From: Flavobacterium litorale
Lineage (GTDB): Bacteria > Bacteroidota > Bacteroidia > Flavobacteriales > Flavobacteriaceae
NCBI RefSeq assembly: GCF_019613795.1
Contig: NZ_CP080429.1
Coordinates: 1,269,501 to 1,333,500 of the forward strand
Length of the DNA stretch: 64,000 bases
Direction: 5' to 3'
This document shows positions 9,533 to 18,118 of this stretch, in pieces. Position 1 is the first letter of the stretch. Each line of letters begins with the position of its first letter. The notes beneath the pieces were generated by a model, which had not been told where the DNA came from, did not search any database, and saw only the letters and a program-made list of their open reading frames with translations. Made by a program: the position numbers and the translations under genes.

Positions 9533-10951
9533 ATGTCGTCTCATTACGAAGCACCCATTAGAAAACCTTTAATTATAGGTGACAAAAATTATCATGATGT
9601 AACAGTTGATGTTGCACGTCCTGTGGAAGGCAGAGCCAACAAGCAATGGTGGATAGCATTCTCTATTGCACTTGCTGCTTTTCTTTGGGGTATTGGTTGT
9701 GTTGCTTATACAGTAGGTACAGGTATCGGAACTTGGGGATCAAACAAAACTATAGGCTGGGCTTGGGATATTACCAACTTCGTTTGGTGGGTAGGTATCG
9801 GTCACGCCGGAACCCTAATTTCGGCAGTACTATTATTATTCCGCCAAAAATGGAGAATGGCAATTAACCGTTCTGCAGAGGCAATGACAATTTTCTCGGT
9901 AATACAGGCAGCAATGTTCCCAGTATTCCACATGGGGCGTCCGTGGTTAGCCTACTGGGTTATGCCAATCCCCAACCAATTTGGGTCGTTATGGGTTAAC
10001 TTTAACTCACCACTACTTTGGGACGTATTTGCAATTTCTACTTACCTATCAGTATCGTTAGTATTCTGGTGGACAGGTTTACTTCCTGACTTTGCAATGT
10101 TACGTGATAGAGCCATAACACCTTTTACAAAAAGAGTTTATTCTACACTAAGTTTCGGTTGGAGTGGTAGAGCAAAAGACTGGCAACGTTTTGAAGAGGT
10201 TTCTCTTGTACTTGCCGGACTTGCAACACCGCTTGTACTTTCGGTACACACCATTGTATCGTTTGACTTTGCTACATCGGTAATACCAGGATGGCACACC
10301 ACTATACTTCCGCCATACTTTGTTGCAGGAGCTATATTCTCAGGATTTGCAATGGTAAACACCCTGCTTATCATCATGAGAAAAGTATCTAACCTAGAGG
10401 CATACATTACAATACAACATATCGAGTTAATGAATATCGTAATCATGATTACGGGTTCCATAGTAGGTATTGCTTATATTACAGAGTTATTTATTGCATG
10501 GTATTCGGGCGTAGAGTATGAGCAGTATGCTTTCCTTAACAGAGCAACAGGACCTTACTGGTGGTCGTACCTACTAATGATGACGTGTAACGTGGTTTCT
10601 CCACAGGTAATGTGGTTCAAAAAAATTAGAACAAGTATTATAGCTTCATTTATAATATCACTTGTTGTAAACATCGGAATGTGGTTTGAGCGTTTTGTAA
10701 TTATTGTTACATCGCTACACAGAGATTACCTTCCATCATCATGGACAATGTTCCAGCCTACGTTTATAGATGCAGGATTCTTTATAGGTACTATTGGTTT
10801 CTTCTTTGTACTATTCCTATTATACTCAAGAAGTTTCCCAGTAATAGCACAAGCAGAAGTTAAATCGATAATGAAATCATCTAGCGAAACGCACAAACGA
10901 ATCAGAGACGGAATCGCACACGATACTCATTCACACCCAGAAAATCATTAA
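9533..10951 (+). CDS. actC: Alternative complex III subunit ActC (NrfD/PsrC-like quinol-binding membrane subunit)
   Basis: 472 residues with about ten hydrophobic helices, beginning near WWIAFSIALAAFLWGIG. The NrfD/PsrC family forms the membrane quinol-oxidation subunit of several Fe-S oxidoreductases; in ACIII, ActC is the quinol site and candidate proton path. Conserved charged residues within helices include the GHAGTLISA and HMGRPW regions. The C-terminus ends in a soluble His-rich tail (IAHDTHSHPENH). It starts 34 nt after actB and ends 6 nt before actD, consistent with a single transcript. Confidence 0.94.
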   Translation: MSSHYEAPIRKPLIIGDKNYHDVTVDVARPVEGRANKQWWIAFSIALAAFLWGIGCVAYTVGTGIGTWGSNKTIGWAWDITNFVWWVGIGHAGTLISAVLLLFRQKWRMAINRSAEAMTIFSVIQAAMFPVFHMGRPWLAYWVMPIPNQFGSLWVNFNSPLLWDVFAISTYLSVSLVFWWTGLLPDFAMLRDRAITPFTKRVYSTLSFGWSGRAKDWQRFEEVSLVLAGLATPLVLSVHTIVSFDFATSVIPGWHTTILPPYFVAGAIFSGFAMVNTLLIIMRKVSNLEAYITIQHIELMNIVIMITGSIVGIAYITELFIAWYSGVEYEQYAFLNRATGPYWWSYLLMMTCNVVSPQVMWFKKIRTSIIASFIISLVVNIGMWFERFVIIVTSLHRDYLPSSWTMFQPTFIDAGFFIGTIGFFFVLFLLYSRSFPVIAQAEVKSIMKSSSETHKRIRDGIAHDTHSHPENH

Positions 10952-10957
10952 GCAGCC

Positions 10958-11485
10958 ATGAGTAATAAAGTTATACATGTTTTATACAATGATGATGACA
11001 TCCTGATGGATGCAGTAAAGCAAACGCGTGCTGCACATCATCATATCGAAGAGGTTTATACGCCATTTCCAGTACACGGTTTGGATAAAGCCATGGGGCT
11101 TGCACCTACCAGAATAGCCATTGCTTCATTTTTATACGGGTTGGTAGGATTGAGCGTTGCTATCACGATGATGAACTACATGATGATTGTAGATTGGCCT
11201 CAGGATATAGGTGGTAAACCAAGTTTTAGTTATATACAAAATATGCCGGCTTTTGTACCGGTAATGTTTGAGATGACAGTATTTTTTGCGGCTCACTTAA
11301 TGGTAATCACCTTTTACATGAGAAGTAAATTATGGCCTTTTAAAGAGGCAGAAAATCCTGATGTAAGAACAACAGACGACCACTTTTTGATGGAAGTTGC
11401 TGCTCATGGTGATGTAGACCAAATGGTTTCATTTTTCCAAAACACGGGAGCTGTAGAAGTAAAAGTAATTGAAGAAAAGCATTAA
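10958..11485 (+). CDS. actD: Alternative complex III subunit ActD (DUF3341)
   Basis: 175 residues. The N-terminal soluble part (about 1-50) includes ILMDAVKQTRAAHHHIEEVYTPFPVHGLD, the DUF3341 signature region with the TPFPVHG core. Two membrane helices follow (about 52-75 and 95-118) with a short C-terminal soluble tail. ActD is a small accessory membrane subunit of ACIII and has no redox centre. It lies between actC and actE with 6-nt gaps on both sides. Confidence 0.93.
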   Translation: MSNKVIHVLYNDDDILMDAVKQTRAAHHHIEEVYTPFPVHGLDKAMGLAPTRIAIASFLYGLVGLSVAITMMNYMMIVDWPQDIGGKPSFSYIQNMPAFVPVMFEMTVFFAAHLMVITFYMRSKLWPFKEAENPDVRTTDDHFLMEVAAHGDVDQMVSFFQNTGAVEVKVIEEKH

Positions 11486-11491
11486 CACATT

Positions 11492-12037
11492 ATGAGAGCG
11501 TTATATAAAACAGCATTATTGGTAGTTGTAGCATCGTTATTCACGGCATGCTTTGACAAGTCTGCACCAAATTACCAATACTTCCCTAATATGTATGAGC
11601 CAATACCATACGAAACGTATGGCGAGTCTACTGCATTCAAAAACGGAAAAGAAGGACAACTTCCTGCAGAAGGTTCTATACCAAGAGGTTTCACTCCATA
11701 CGAGTATGAAAATACTAACGAGGGCTACGAGCTTGCAAAAGCAGAGCTAAAATCGGCTCTTGATTCAACAGCGATAGATATTCCTAGAGCTACCCAATTG
11801 TATACAATTTACTGTGCCATTTGCCACGGAGACAAAGGAGACGGTAAGGGAGGCTTAGTGCAAAAAGAAAAATTCCTTGGTGTACCTAGCTATAAAGACA
11901 GAGAGATTACAGAAGGAAGCGTTTTTCATGTAGTAACGTACGGGTTAAACTCAATGGGATCGCATGCTAATCAGCTCTCTCAAGAAGAGCGTTGGCAAGT
12001 TGCACACTACGTGTTGAAGTTAAAGAGTGAATTATAA
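11492..12037 (+). CDS. actE: Alternative complex III subunit ActE, monoheme cytochrome c lipoprotein
   Basis: 181 residues. The N-terminal lipoprotein signal SLFTAC places the lipidated Cys at residue 20. The soluble domain carries one heme motif, CAICH (108-112), followed by GDKGDGKGG, with candidate axial Met in GLNSMGSH near 155. ActE is the monoheme cytochrome of ACIII, thought to pass electrons to the oxidase. It starts 6 nt after actD. Its 3' end lies 25 nt before the preferred actF start; a longer actF frame would overlap it. Confidence 0.94.
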   Translation: MRALYKTALLVVVASLFTACFDKSAPNYQYFPNMYEPIPYETYGESTAFKNGKEGQLPAEGSIPRGFTPYEYENTNEGYELAKAELKSALDSTAIDIPRATQLYTIYCAICHGDKGDGKGGLVQKEKFLGVPSYKDREITEGSVFHVVTYGLNSMGSHANQLSQEERWQVAHYVLKLKSEL

Positions 12038-12062
12038 TTGTAGAACACTGAAAGCATATAAT

Positions 12063-13487
12063 ATGTACACATTTTCAAGTAAATTAAAAACTTTTTCCTT
12101 TGTCCTGATTGCCTTGGGTGTTCTTGGAGTGGGCTATAGTTTTTTTACTGCACCAAAAACCATTGAAGACGTAGAGAAAATTTTGGCGGCTGAAGAAGCA
12201 CATGGTCATGGCGACCATGGCGACGCACATCACGAGGCAGCCAATCCACACGGCGAAGATGCTCATGGTCATCACGCTGATAAGCACGATATTCATAAAG
12301 AAGTTTCAACCTCTCATACAGGTCGTGGCGACGGTCATCAAGCAGCAGGGCATGATGCTCATGCTGAACACGATGAGCACCACGAGCATTTAGAGCACGT
12401 GCTACATCAATTACAAAACAAACCTTGGTCGGCACTATATGTAGGAGCATTATTTTTCATGTTAATATCACTTGGTGCTTTAGCGTTCTACGCAATACAA
12501 AACGCAGCACAAGCAGGATGGTCTCCAGTACTATTCAGAGTTATGGAGGGTATATCAAGTTACTTGCTGCCTGGTGCTATTATAGTGTTTTTAATATTAG
12601 TAGCAGGCGTAATGGACTGGCATCATATATTTATCTGGATGGATGAAAGTGTTGTAGCCAACGACCATTTATTACAAGGAAAAGCAGGTTACCTTAATGG
12701 TCCTTTCTTCTTAATAAGAGCTGCTATATTTATGGGGGGTTGGATATTATACCGCCAATACGCCAGAAAAAATTCATTGAAGCAAGACGAGGCTACAGAT
12801 AATCTTTACTATAAAAAGAACTTTAAAGCATCAGCGGCATTCTTAGTATTCTTTATTGTTACAGAATCTATAATGTCTTGGGACTGGATAATGTCTGTAG
12901 ATCCACACTGGTTTAGTACACTATTTGGGTGGTATGTATTTGCAAGTTTCTTTGTAAGTGGTATTACAGTCATTGCTTTAATAACACTTTACCTAAAATC
13001 AAAAGGATACTTAGAGTATGTAAATACAAGCCATATACACGATTTAGCTAAATTTATGTTCGGTATCAGTATTTTCTGGACGTACCTTTGGTTCTCTCAG
13101 TTCATGCTAATATGGTACGCCAACATACCTGAGGAGGTAACGTATTTTATTACACGTATAGAGGATTATAACCTACCTTTCTTTGGTATGGTAGCCATGA
13201 ACTTCCTATTCCCAGTGTTAATACTTATAAATACCGACTTTAAACGACTTTCTTGGATAATAGTTATGGCGGGTATCGTAATACTTTGTGGTCACTATAT
13301 TGATTTCTTCAATATGATTATGCCAGCAACAGTGGGCGACCGTTGGTACATAGGTATGGCAGAGATAGGGTCTGTACTATTATTCCTAGGATTATTTATA
13401 CTAGTAGTATTTACAGCATTAACCAAAGCACCTCTTTTAGCAAAACGTAATCCGTTAATAGAAGAGAGTAAGCATTTTCATTATTAA
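12063..13487 (+). CDS. actF: Alternative complex III subunit ActF (NrfD-like) with a His-rich loop
   Basis: 474 residues from the ATG at 12063. An upstream in-frame ATG at 12027 would overlap actE and add MNYNCRTLKAYN, which has no family character, so the later start is preferred. ActF is a paralogue of ActC with about ten helices. Here helix 1 (about 10-28) is separated from helix 2 (about 123-145) by a segment, 46-115, that contains 21 histidines among Asp, Glu and Gly. The rest includes typical membrane regions such as WHHIFIWMD and WDWIMSVDPHW. It is the last act gene and sits 22 nt before coxB. Confidence 0.93.
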   Translation: MYTFSSKLKTFSFVLIALGVLGVGYSFFTAPKTIEDVEKILAAEEAHGHGDHGDAHHEAANPHGEDAHGHHADKHDIHKEVSTSHTGRGDGHQAAGHDAHAEHDEHHEHLEHVLHQLQNKPWSALYVGALFFMLISLGALAFYAIQNAAQAGWSPVLFRVMEGISSYLLPGAIIVFLILVAGVMDWHHIFIWMDESVVANDHLLQGKAGYLNGPFFLIRAAIFMGGWILYRQYARKNSLKQDEATDNLYYKKNFKASAAFLVFFIVTESIMSWDWIMSVDPHWFSTLFGWYVFASFFVSGITVIALITLYLKSKGYLEYVNTSHIHDLAKFMFGISIFWTYLWFSQFMLIWYANIPEEVTYFITRIEDYNLPFFGMVAMNFLFPVLILINTDFKRLSWIIVMAGIVILCGHYIDFFNMIMPATVGDRWYIGMAEIGSVLLFLGLFILVVFTALTKAPLLAKRNPLIEESKHFHY

Positions 13488-13509
13488 TAATATTTAAAGA
13501 AATAAACAA

Positions 13510-14709
13510 ATGACAAGTTTATTGATAATTGCAGTTTTAGTTTTATTAGGCATTGCAATATGGCAATTAACTAAAATATTCCACCTTACTCAAGTAGGAT
13601 CGGCAGCTAACAGCGATAGTAGTGAAATTGCTACCGATAAGGATAATAGTGTTAATGGTTACCTAATGTTTGCCTTTGTTGGCTTCATCTACATCTTTAC
13701 AATTTACTCTTTGGTTAAGTGGGGTCACCTAGTATTAGGTACACCAGCTTCAGAGCATGGTTCTGATTACGATAACCTTATGGCTATTTCAATGTGGCTT
13801 ATTTTTACCGTACAAACCATAACACAGTTTTTGCTACATTACTTCTCGTTTAAATACAGAGGTAAAAAAACTAGAGTTGCTTACTACTATGCAGATAATG
13901 ATAAGCTAGAGTTTATATGGACTATTATACCCGTTATTGTATTAGCTGGTCTTATCCTTTACGGACTATATGCTTGGACTAACATTATGTTTATTGATGA
14001 TGAGAAAGAAGAAGCATTGTACGTAGAAGTGTACGCCAAACAGTTTGGTTGGGAGGCACGCTATGCTGGAGAAGATGGTGTATTAGGTAAATCAAACATC
14101 AGATACATAGAGGGTATTAATACCATGGGTGTAGATATGTCTGACCCTAATGCGCAAGACGATATACCATCTACAGTATTACACTTGCCAAAAGGTAGAA
14201 AAGTAATATTCAAATTCCGTTCTCAGGATGTACTGCACTCGGCATATTTCCCTCACTTTAGAGCACAGATGAATGTTGTTCCGGGTATGGTTACTCAGTT
14301 TGGTTTTACGCCAGTGCTTACTACAGACGAAATGCGTCTGGATCCTGGAATTGAGCAAAAAGTAGCTAACATCAATAAAATAAGATCTAAGAAAAGCGTA
14401 GAGCTTGTAGCAAATGGCGAAGCGGCTCTAGATCCTTACACGTTTGATTATCTATTATTATGTAACAAAATATGTGGTTCATCGCACTACAACATGCAGA
14501 TGAAAGTAATTGTAGATACTGAAGAAGATTTTAATAAGTGGTTAAGCGAGCAAAAAGCATTGGGTACTGCAATTAAAGAATTGCAAGAAAGTGCCCAAGA
14601 AGAAATGCCAGCAGAAGAGGAAGTGCCAATGGATGATCTGGCTCACACTGTAGAATTGGATAGTACTATGACTACCATAGCAGATTCAACAGCAGTAAAA
14701 AACAAATAA
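13510..14709 (+). CDS. coxB: Cytochrome c oxidase subunit II, aa3-type
   Basis: 399 residues. Subunit II holds the CuA centre that receives electrons. The cupredoxin domain has the CuA ligands H243, C318, C322, H326 and M329 (CNKICGSSHYNM). The Glu usually found in the CxExC motif is Lys320. Four hydrophobic segments are seen (about 3-19, 50-70, 90-113, 134-158) rather than the usual two. The C-terminal 50 residues form an acidic tail. No fused cytochrome c domain is present, so electrons should come from ActE or ActA domains. It is directly followed by coxA. Confidence 0.95.
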   Translation: MTSLLIIAVLVLLGIAIWQLTKIFHLTQVGSAANSDSSEIATDKDNSVNGYLMFAFVGFIYIFTIYSLVKWGHLVLGTPASEHGSDYDNLMAISMWLIFTVQTITQFLLHYFSFKYRGKKTRVAYYYADNDKLEFIWTIIPVIVLAGLILYGLYAWTNIMFIDDEKEEALYVEVYAKQFGWEARYAGEDGVLGKSNIRYIEGINTMGVDMSDPNAQDDIPSTVLHLPKGRKVIFKFRSQDVLHSAYFPHFRAQMNVVPGMVTQFGFTPVLTTDEMRLDPGIEQKVANINKIRSKKSVELVANGEAALDPYTFDYLLLCNKICGSSHYNMQMKVIVDTEEDFNKWLSEQKALGTAIKELQESAQEEMPAEEEVPMDDLAHTVELDSTMTTIADSTAVKNK

Positions 14710-14746
14710 GAAAAAACTTTTTTAATATATTTCAAATTAAAAAAAT

Positions 14747-16558
14747 ATGTCAGCAGTAGGACACGAAATACGAGGAGAACACGACAATCATGATGCTCAT
14801 GATCACCACCACCATAAAGATACCTTTATAACAAAGTACATCTTTAGTATTGATCATAAAATGATTGCCAAACAGTACCTTATTACTGGTATTATTATGG
14901 GTATTATCGGTATTGCAATGTCATTGCTATTCCGTATGCAGCTTGCATGGCCTGAGGAGTCATTCACAATATTTAAAGTACTTTTAGGCGATGATTTTGC
15001 ACCCAATGGTGTAATGCGTAACGATATTTATTTGGCACTGGTTACTATACACGGTACCATAATGGTATTTTTTGTACTAACGGCAGGTTTAAGTGGTACA
15101 TTTAGTAACTTGCTTATACCATTACAAATTGGTGCGCGCGATATGGCATCTGGTTTTATGAATATGATTTCATACTGGTTGTTTTTCTTATCGTCAGTAA
15201 TTATGATATTATCATTGTTTGTAGAAGCTGGTCCAGCATCTGCAGGTTGGACAATATATCCTCCATTAAGTGCACTACCACAGGCAATTGGTGGTTCTGG
15301 TGCAGGTATGACGCTTTGGTTAGTATCTATGGCAATATTCATTGCATCGTCGTTAATGGGTTCACTTAACTATGTGGTTACCGTTATCAATTTAAGAACA
15401 AAAGGTATGTCTATGACAAGACTACCCCTTACAATATGGGCATTCTTTATTACAGCAGTAATAGGTATCCTATCATTCCCTGTACTATTATCAGCAGCAT
15501 TGTTACTTATATTCGATAGAAGTTTCGGTACATCGTTCTTCCTTTCCGATATATTTATTGCTGGAGAAGTATTACACTACCAAGGAGGTTCGCCAGTATT
15601 ATTCGAACACTTATTCTGGTTCCTAGGTCACCCAGAGGTATACATTGTATTACTACCAGCATTGGGTATTACTTCAGAGATTATAGCAACCAATGCACGT
15701 AAGCCTATTTTTGGTTACCGTGCCATGATTGCCTCAATATTAGCAATTGCATTCCTATCAACAATCGTTTGGGGGCACCACATGTTTATTTCAGGTATGA
15801 ATCCTTTCTTAGGTTCCGTATTTACCTTTACAACATTACTTATTGCTATCCCATCGGCTGTAAAAGCATTTAACTACATAACAACGCTATGGCGTGGTAA
15901 CTTGCAGTTTAACCCTGCAATGCTATTCTCTATAGGTCTTGTATCAACGTTTATAACAGGTGGTCTTACAGGTATTATACTTGGAGATAGTACACTAGAT
16001 ATTAACGTTCACGATACGTACTTTGTAGTAGCCCACTTCCACTTAGTAATGGGTATCTCGGCACTTTACGGTTTATTCGCAGGGGTGTACCACTGGTTTC
16101 CAAGAATGTTCGGAAGAATGATGAACAAGAATTTAGGTTACATTCACTTCTGGGTAACAGCAATATGTGCCTACGGTGTTTTCTTCCCAATGCACTTTAT
16201 TGGTATGGCAGGTTTACCACGACGTTACTATACAAATACAGCATTCCCATTGTTTGACGACTTACAAGACGTTAACGTGATTATTACCATATTTGCACTT
16301 GTAGGTGGTGCGTTCCAGTTAGTATTCCTTTGGAACTTCTTCTACAGTATCTTTAGAGGTAAAAAAGCTAGCATGAACCCATGGAAATCGAACACACTTG
16401 AGTGGACTGCTCCAGTAGAGCATATGCATGGTAACTGGCCAGGTGAAATACCAGAAGTATACAGATGGCCATACGATTACAGTAAGCCAGGTCATGATGA
16501 GGATTTTGTACCACAAAATATACCTATGAAAGATGGCGAAAAAGAGTTGCATCATTAA
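14747..16558 (+). CDS. coxA: Cytochrome c oxidase subunit I, aa3-type (heme-copper catalytic subunit)
   Basis: 603 residues with at least twelve helices. Catalytic motifs are complete: the first heme His in TIHGTIMVF, WFLGHPEVYIV with the CuB His, cross-linked Tyr and D-channel Glu of an A1-type oxidase, HH in VWGHHMFISGM, and HFH in VVAHFHLVMG. The N-terminus is His-rich (eight His among residues 6-23). It reduces oxygen to water and pumps protons. It is the last gene of the act-cox operon and is followed by a strong terminator at 16580. Subunits III and IV are encoded separately near 32-34 kb. Confidence 0.97.
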   Translation: MSAVGHEIRGEHDNHDAHDHHHHKDTFITKYIFSIDHKMIAKQYLITGIIMGIIGIAMSLLFRMQLAWPEESFTIFKVLLGDDFAPNGVMRNDIYLALVTIHGTIMVFFVLTAGLSGTFSNLLIPLQIGARDMASGFMNMISYWLFFLSSVIMILSLFVEAGPASAGWTIYPPLSALPQAIGGSGAGMTLWLVSMAIFIASSLMGSLNYVVTVINLRTKGMSMTRLPLTIWAFFITAVIGILSFPVLLSAALLLIFDRSFGTSFFLSDIFIAGEVLHYQGGSPVLFEHLFWFLGHPEVYIVLLPALGITSEIIATNARKPIFGYRAMIASILAIAFLSTIVWGHHMFISGMNPFLGSVFTFTTLLIAIPSAVKAFNYITTLWRGNLQFNPAMLFSIGLVSTFITGGLTGIILGDSTLDINVHDTYFVVAHFHLVMGISALYGLFAGVYHWFPRMFGRMMNKNLGYIHFWVTAICAYGVFFPMHFIGMAGLPRRYYTNTAFPLFDDLQDVNVIITIFALVGGAFQLVFLWNFFYSIFRGKKASMNPWKSNTLEWTAPVEHMHGNWPGEIPEVYRWPYDYSKPGHDEDFVPQNIPMKDGEKELHH

Positions 16559-16579
16559 GATGAACCTTTATATATAATT

Positions 16580-16606
16580 AAGCCTCTCCAACTGGAGAGG
16601 CTTTTT
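16580..16606 (+). terminator. Intrinsic terminator after coxA
   Basis: A perfect 10-bp stem (16580-16589 with 16594-16603; AAGCCTCTCC/GGAGAGGCTT) with an AACT loop is followed by a T run. It closes the actA-coxA operon 22 nt past the coxA stop. Confidence 0.9.
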
Positions 16607-16631
16607 GTTTTCTGTTAAAACAGTATCTTTA
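16604..16631 (+). promoter_or_regulatory. Weak candidate promoter for the GNAT-like gene
   Basis: TTTG at 16604-16607 and TATCTTTA at 16624-16631 (one mismatch to TAnnTTTG) lie 16 nt apart, just after the terminator and 20 nt before the next ATG. The spacing is slightly short and the -7 box imperfect. Confidence 0.35.
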
Positions 16632-16650
16632 ATGCTAAATATTAGTAATT

Positions 16651-16953
16651 ATGTACAATAACGTAAAAGGTATTTTTAGCGTAAACGAATCTGAGAATCA
16701 GTTTGAGTTCACTGTGGAAGATGCTACCGCTTTTTTAGAGTATTACAGAGAGGAAAACAAAATTTTCCTTACATATACCGAAGCTCCAGTAGTGTTGCAA
16801 GGTACAGGGGTTGCTAGCCAGTTAGTAAAGCAATCATTACAATATGCTAAGGATAATAACCTAATTGTAGTACCATTATGTACCTATGTTTTTAATTATA
16901 TTAACAAACATCCCGAATGGTATGCCATACTCCCCGACGGATACCAAATGTAA
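16651..16953 (+). CDS. GNAT-fold N-acetyltransferase-like small protein (NATD1/YjdJ type)
   Basis: 100 residues. It has the compact NATD1-type acetyltransferase layout: an N-terminal beta-rich half (FEFTVEDATAFLEYYREENKIFLTYTEAPVVLQG), the acetyl-CoA loop region GTGVASQLVKQSLQYAKDNNL, then PLCTYVFNYINKHPEW, which matches the typical P-x-C-x-Y-x-x-x-(Y/F)-(I/L)-x-x-H-P-E ending. The substrate is unknown for this family. It lies between the coxA terminator and ruvB, 27 nt before the ruvB start, and probably has its own weak promoter. Confidence 0.85.
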   Translation: MYNNVKGIFSVNESENQFEFTVEDATAFLEYYREENKIFLTYTEAPVVLQGTGVASQLVKQSLQYAKDNNLIVVPLCTYVFNYINKHPEWYAILPDGYQM

Positions 16954-16968
16954 TTACCCATTTTCAAG

Positions 16969-16976
16969 TATATTTG
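16969..16976 (+). promoter_or_regulatory. Candidate -7 box placing the ruvB start at or near the 5' end
   Basis: TATATTTG matches TAnnTTTG and ends only 4 nt before the ruvB ATG at 16981. If used, transcription would begin at about the start codon, giving a leaderless mRNA. No TTG -33 element is seen upstream, so ruvB may also be read from the preceding gene. Confidence 0.4.
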
Positions 16977-16980
16977 CAGT

Positions 16981-18003
16981 ATGAACGAAAATTTAGACCC
17001 TACAACCAATAATTACAACGCGGAAGAGCTAGACCTAGAAAAAAAGCTCCGCCCGCTCTCGTTTAATGATTTTACGGGTCAGGATCAAGTCCTCGAAAAC
17101 CTACAAATATTTGTAAAGGCAGCTAATTTAAGAGAGGAGGCATTAGACCATACCCTTTTTCATGGTCCTCCAGGTTTGGGTAAAACAACCTTGGCCAATA
17201 TTTTAGCGAATGAGCTGGGTGTAGGGATTAAAATAACCTCAGGACCTGTGTTGGATAAACCAGGCGATTTAGCGGGACTGTTAACCAATCTTGATGATAG
17301 AGATATATTATTTATAGACGAAATACACCGCCTAAGCCCAATAGTAGAAGAGTACCTATATTCAGCAATGGAGGATTTTCGTATTGATATTATGATAGAA
17401 TCGGGGCCTAACGCCCGCTCCGTACAAATAAACTTAAACCCTTTTACGCTAGTAGGTGCTACCACACGCTCGGGCTTGCTTACCGCCCCCATGCGTGCCC
17501 GTTTTGGCATTGCTAGCCGATTACAATATTACACCACAGAATTGCTTACAACCATTGTGCAACGTAGTTCGGCAATACTTAATATGCCCATTACTATGGA
17601 GGCAGCTATAGAAATTGCAGGGCGCAGCCGTGGTACACCCCGTATTGCCAATGCACTATTGCGTAGGGTACGCGATTTTGCACAAATAAAAGGCAATGGC
17701 AAAATTGATATTGAAATAGCACGTTATTCATTAAAGGCGCTGCATGTAGATGCACATGGACTTGATGAGATGGACAATAAAATACTAACCACCATTATAG
17801 ATAAATTTAAGGGTGGTCCTGTAGGGCTATCTACATTGGCAACAGCAGTATCCGAAAGTGGCGAAACTATAGAAGAAGTGTATGAACCCTTTTTAATACA
17901 AGAAGGTTTTATTATGCGTACCCCCCGTGGTAGAGAAGTAACCGAGAAAGCGTATAAGCACTTGGGTAAAATTAAACTAGGCGGACAAAGCCTTTTTGAT
18001 TAA
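16981..18003 (+). CDS. ruvB: Holliday junction DNA helicase RuvB
   Basis: 340 residues. RuvB is the hexameric AAA+ motor that drives branch migration with RuvA. Visible motifs: [12 protein letters not shown] near 25, Walker [10 protein letters not shown] near 61-69, Walker B FIDEIHRL near 115, sensor region [18 protein letters not shown] near 160-177 with the arginine finger, and a C-terminal winged-helix domain ending with [10 protein letters not shown]. Length is normal. The partner ruvA is in the same window about 3.5 kb downstream, separated by queG and maeB. Confidence 0.97.
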   Translation: MNENLDPTTNNYNAEELDLEKKLRPLSFNDFTGQDQVLENLQIFVKAANLREEALDHTLFHGPPGLGKTTLANILANELGVGIKITSGPVLDKPGDLAGLLTNLDDRDILFIDEIHRLSPIVEEYLYSAMEDFRIDIMIESGPNARSVQINLNPFTLVGATTRSGLLTAPMRARFGIASRLQYYTTELLTTIVQRSSAILNMPITMEAAIEIAGRSRGTPRIANALLRRVRDFAQIKGNGKIDIEIARYSLKALHVDAHGLDEMDNKILTTIIDKFKGGPVGLSTLATAVSESGETIEEVYEPFLIQEGFIMRTPRGREVTEKAYKHLGKIKLGGQSLFD

Positions 18004-18028
18004 TATAATTATGATAGGAGGCTAACTA

Positions 18029-18108
18029 TCATTGCGAGGTACGAAGCAATCTAAACATAAAACCTAATAAAAGTACTATAAAGAGGATTGCTTCGTACCT
18101 CGCAATGA
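18029..18108. repeat. Perfect 23-bp inverted repeat, REP-like palindromic element
   Basis: The arms at 18029-18051 and 18086-18108 are exact reverse complements (TCATTGCGAGGTACGAAGCAATC) and flank 34 nt of AT-rich spacer. The element fills most of the gap between ruvB and queG. The core resembles a palindromic repeat that I recall being scattered through many bacterial genomes, including Bacteroidota; its reverse translation gives the spurious peptide [10 protein letters not shown]. It is not followed by a T run on either strand, so a terminator role is doubtful. It ends 10 nt before the queG ATG. Confidence 0.85.
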
Positions 18109-18118
18109 CGCAACTGAT

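Noticed and set aside
12145..12450. Minus-strand frames opposite the ActF His-rich loop
   Set aside because: The repetitive CAT/CAC codons of the His-rich segment open antisense frames by composition alone.
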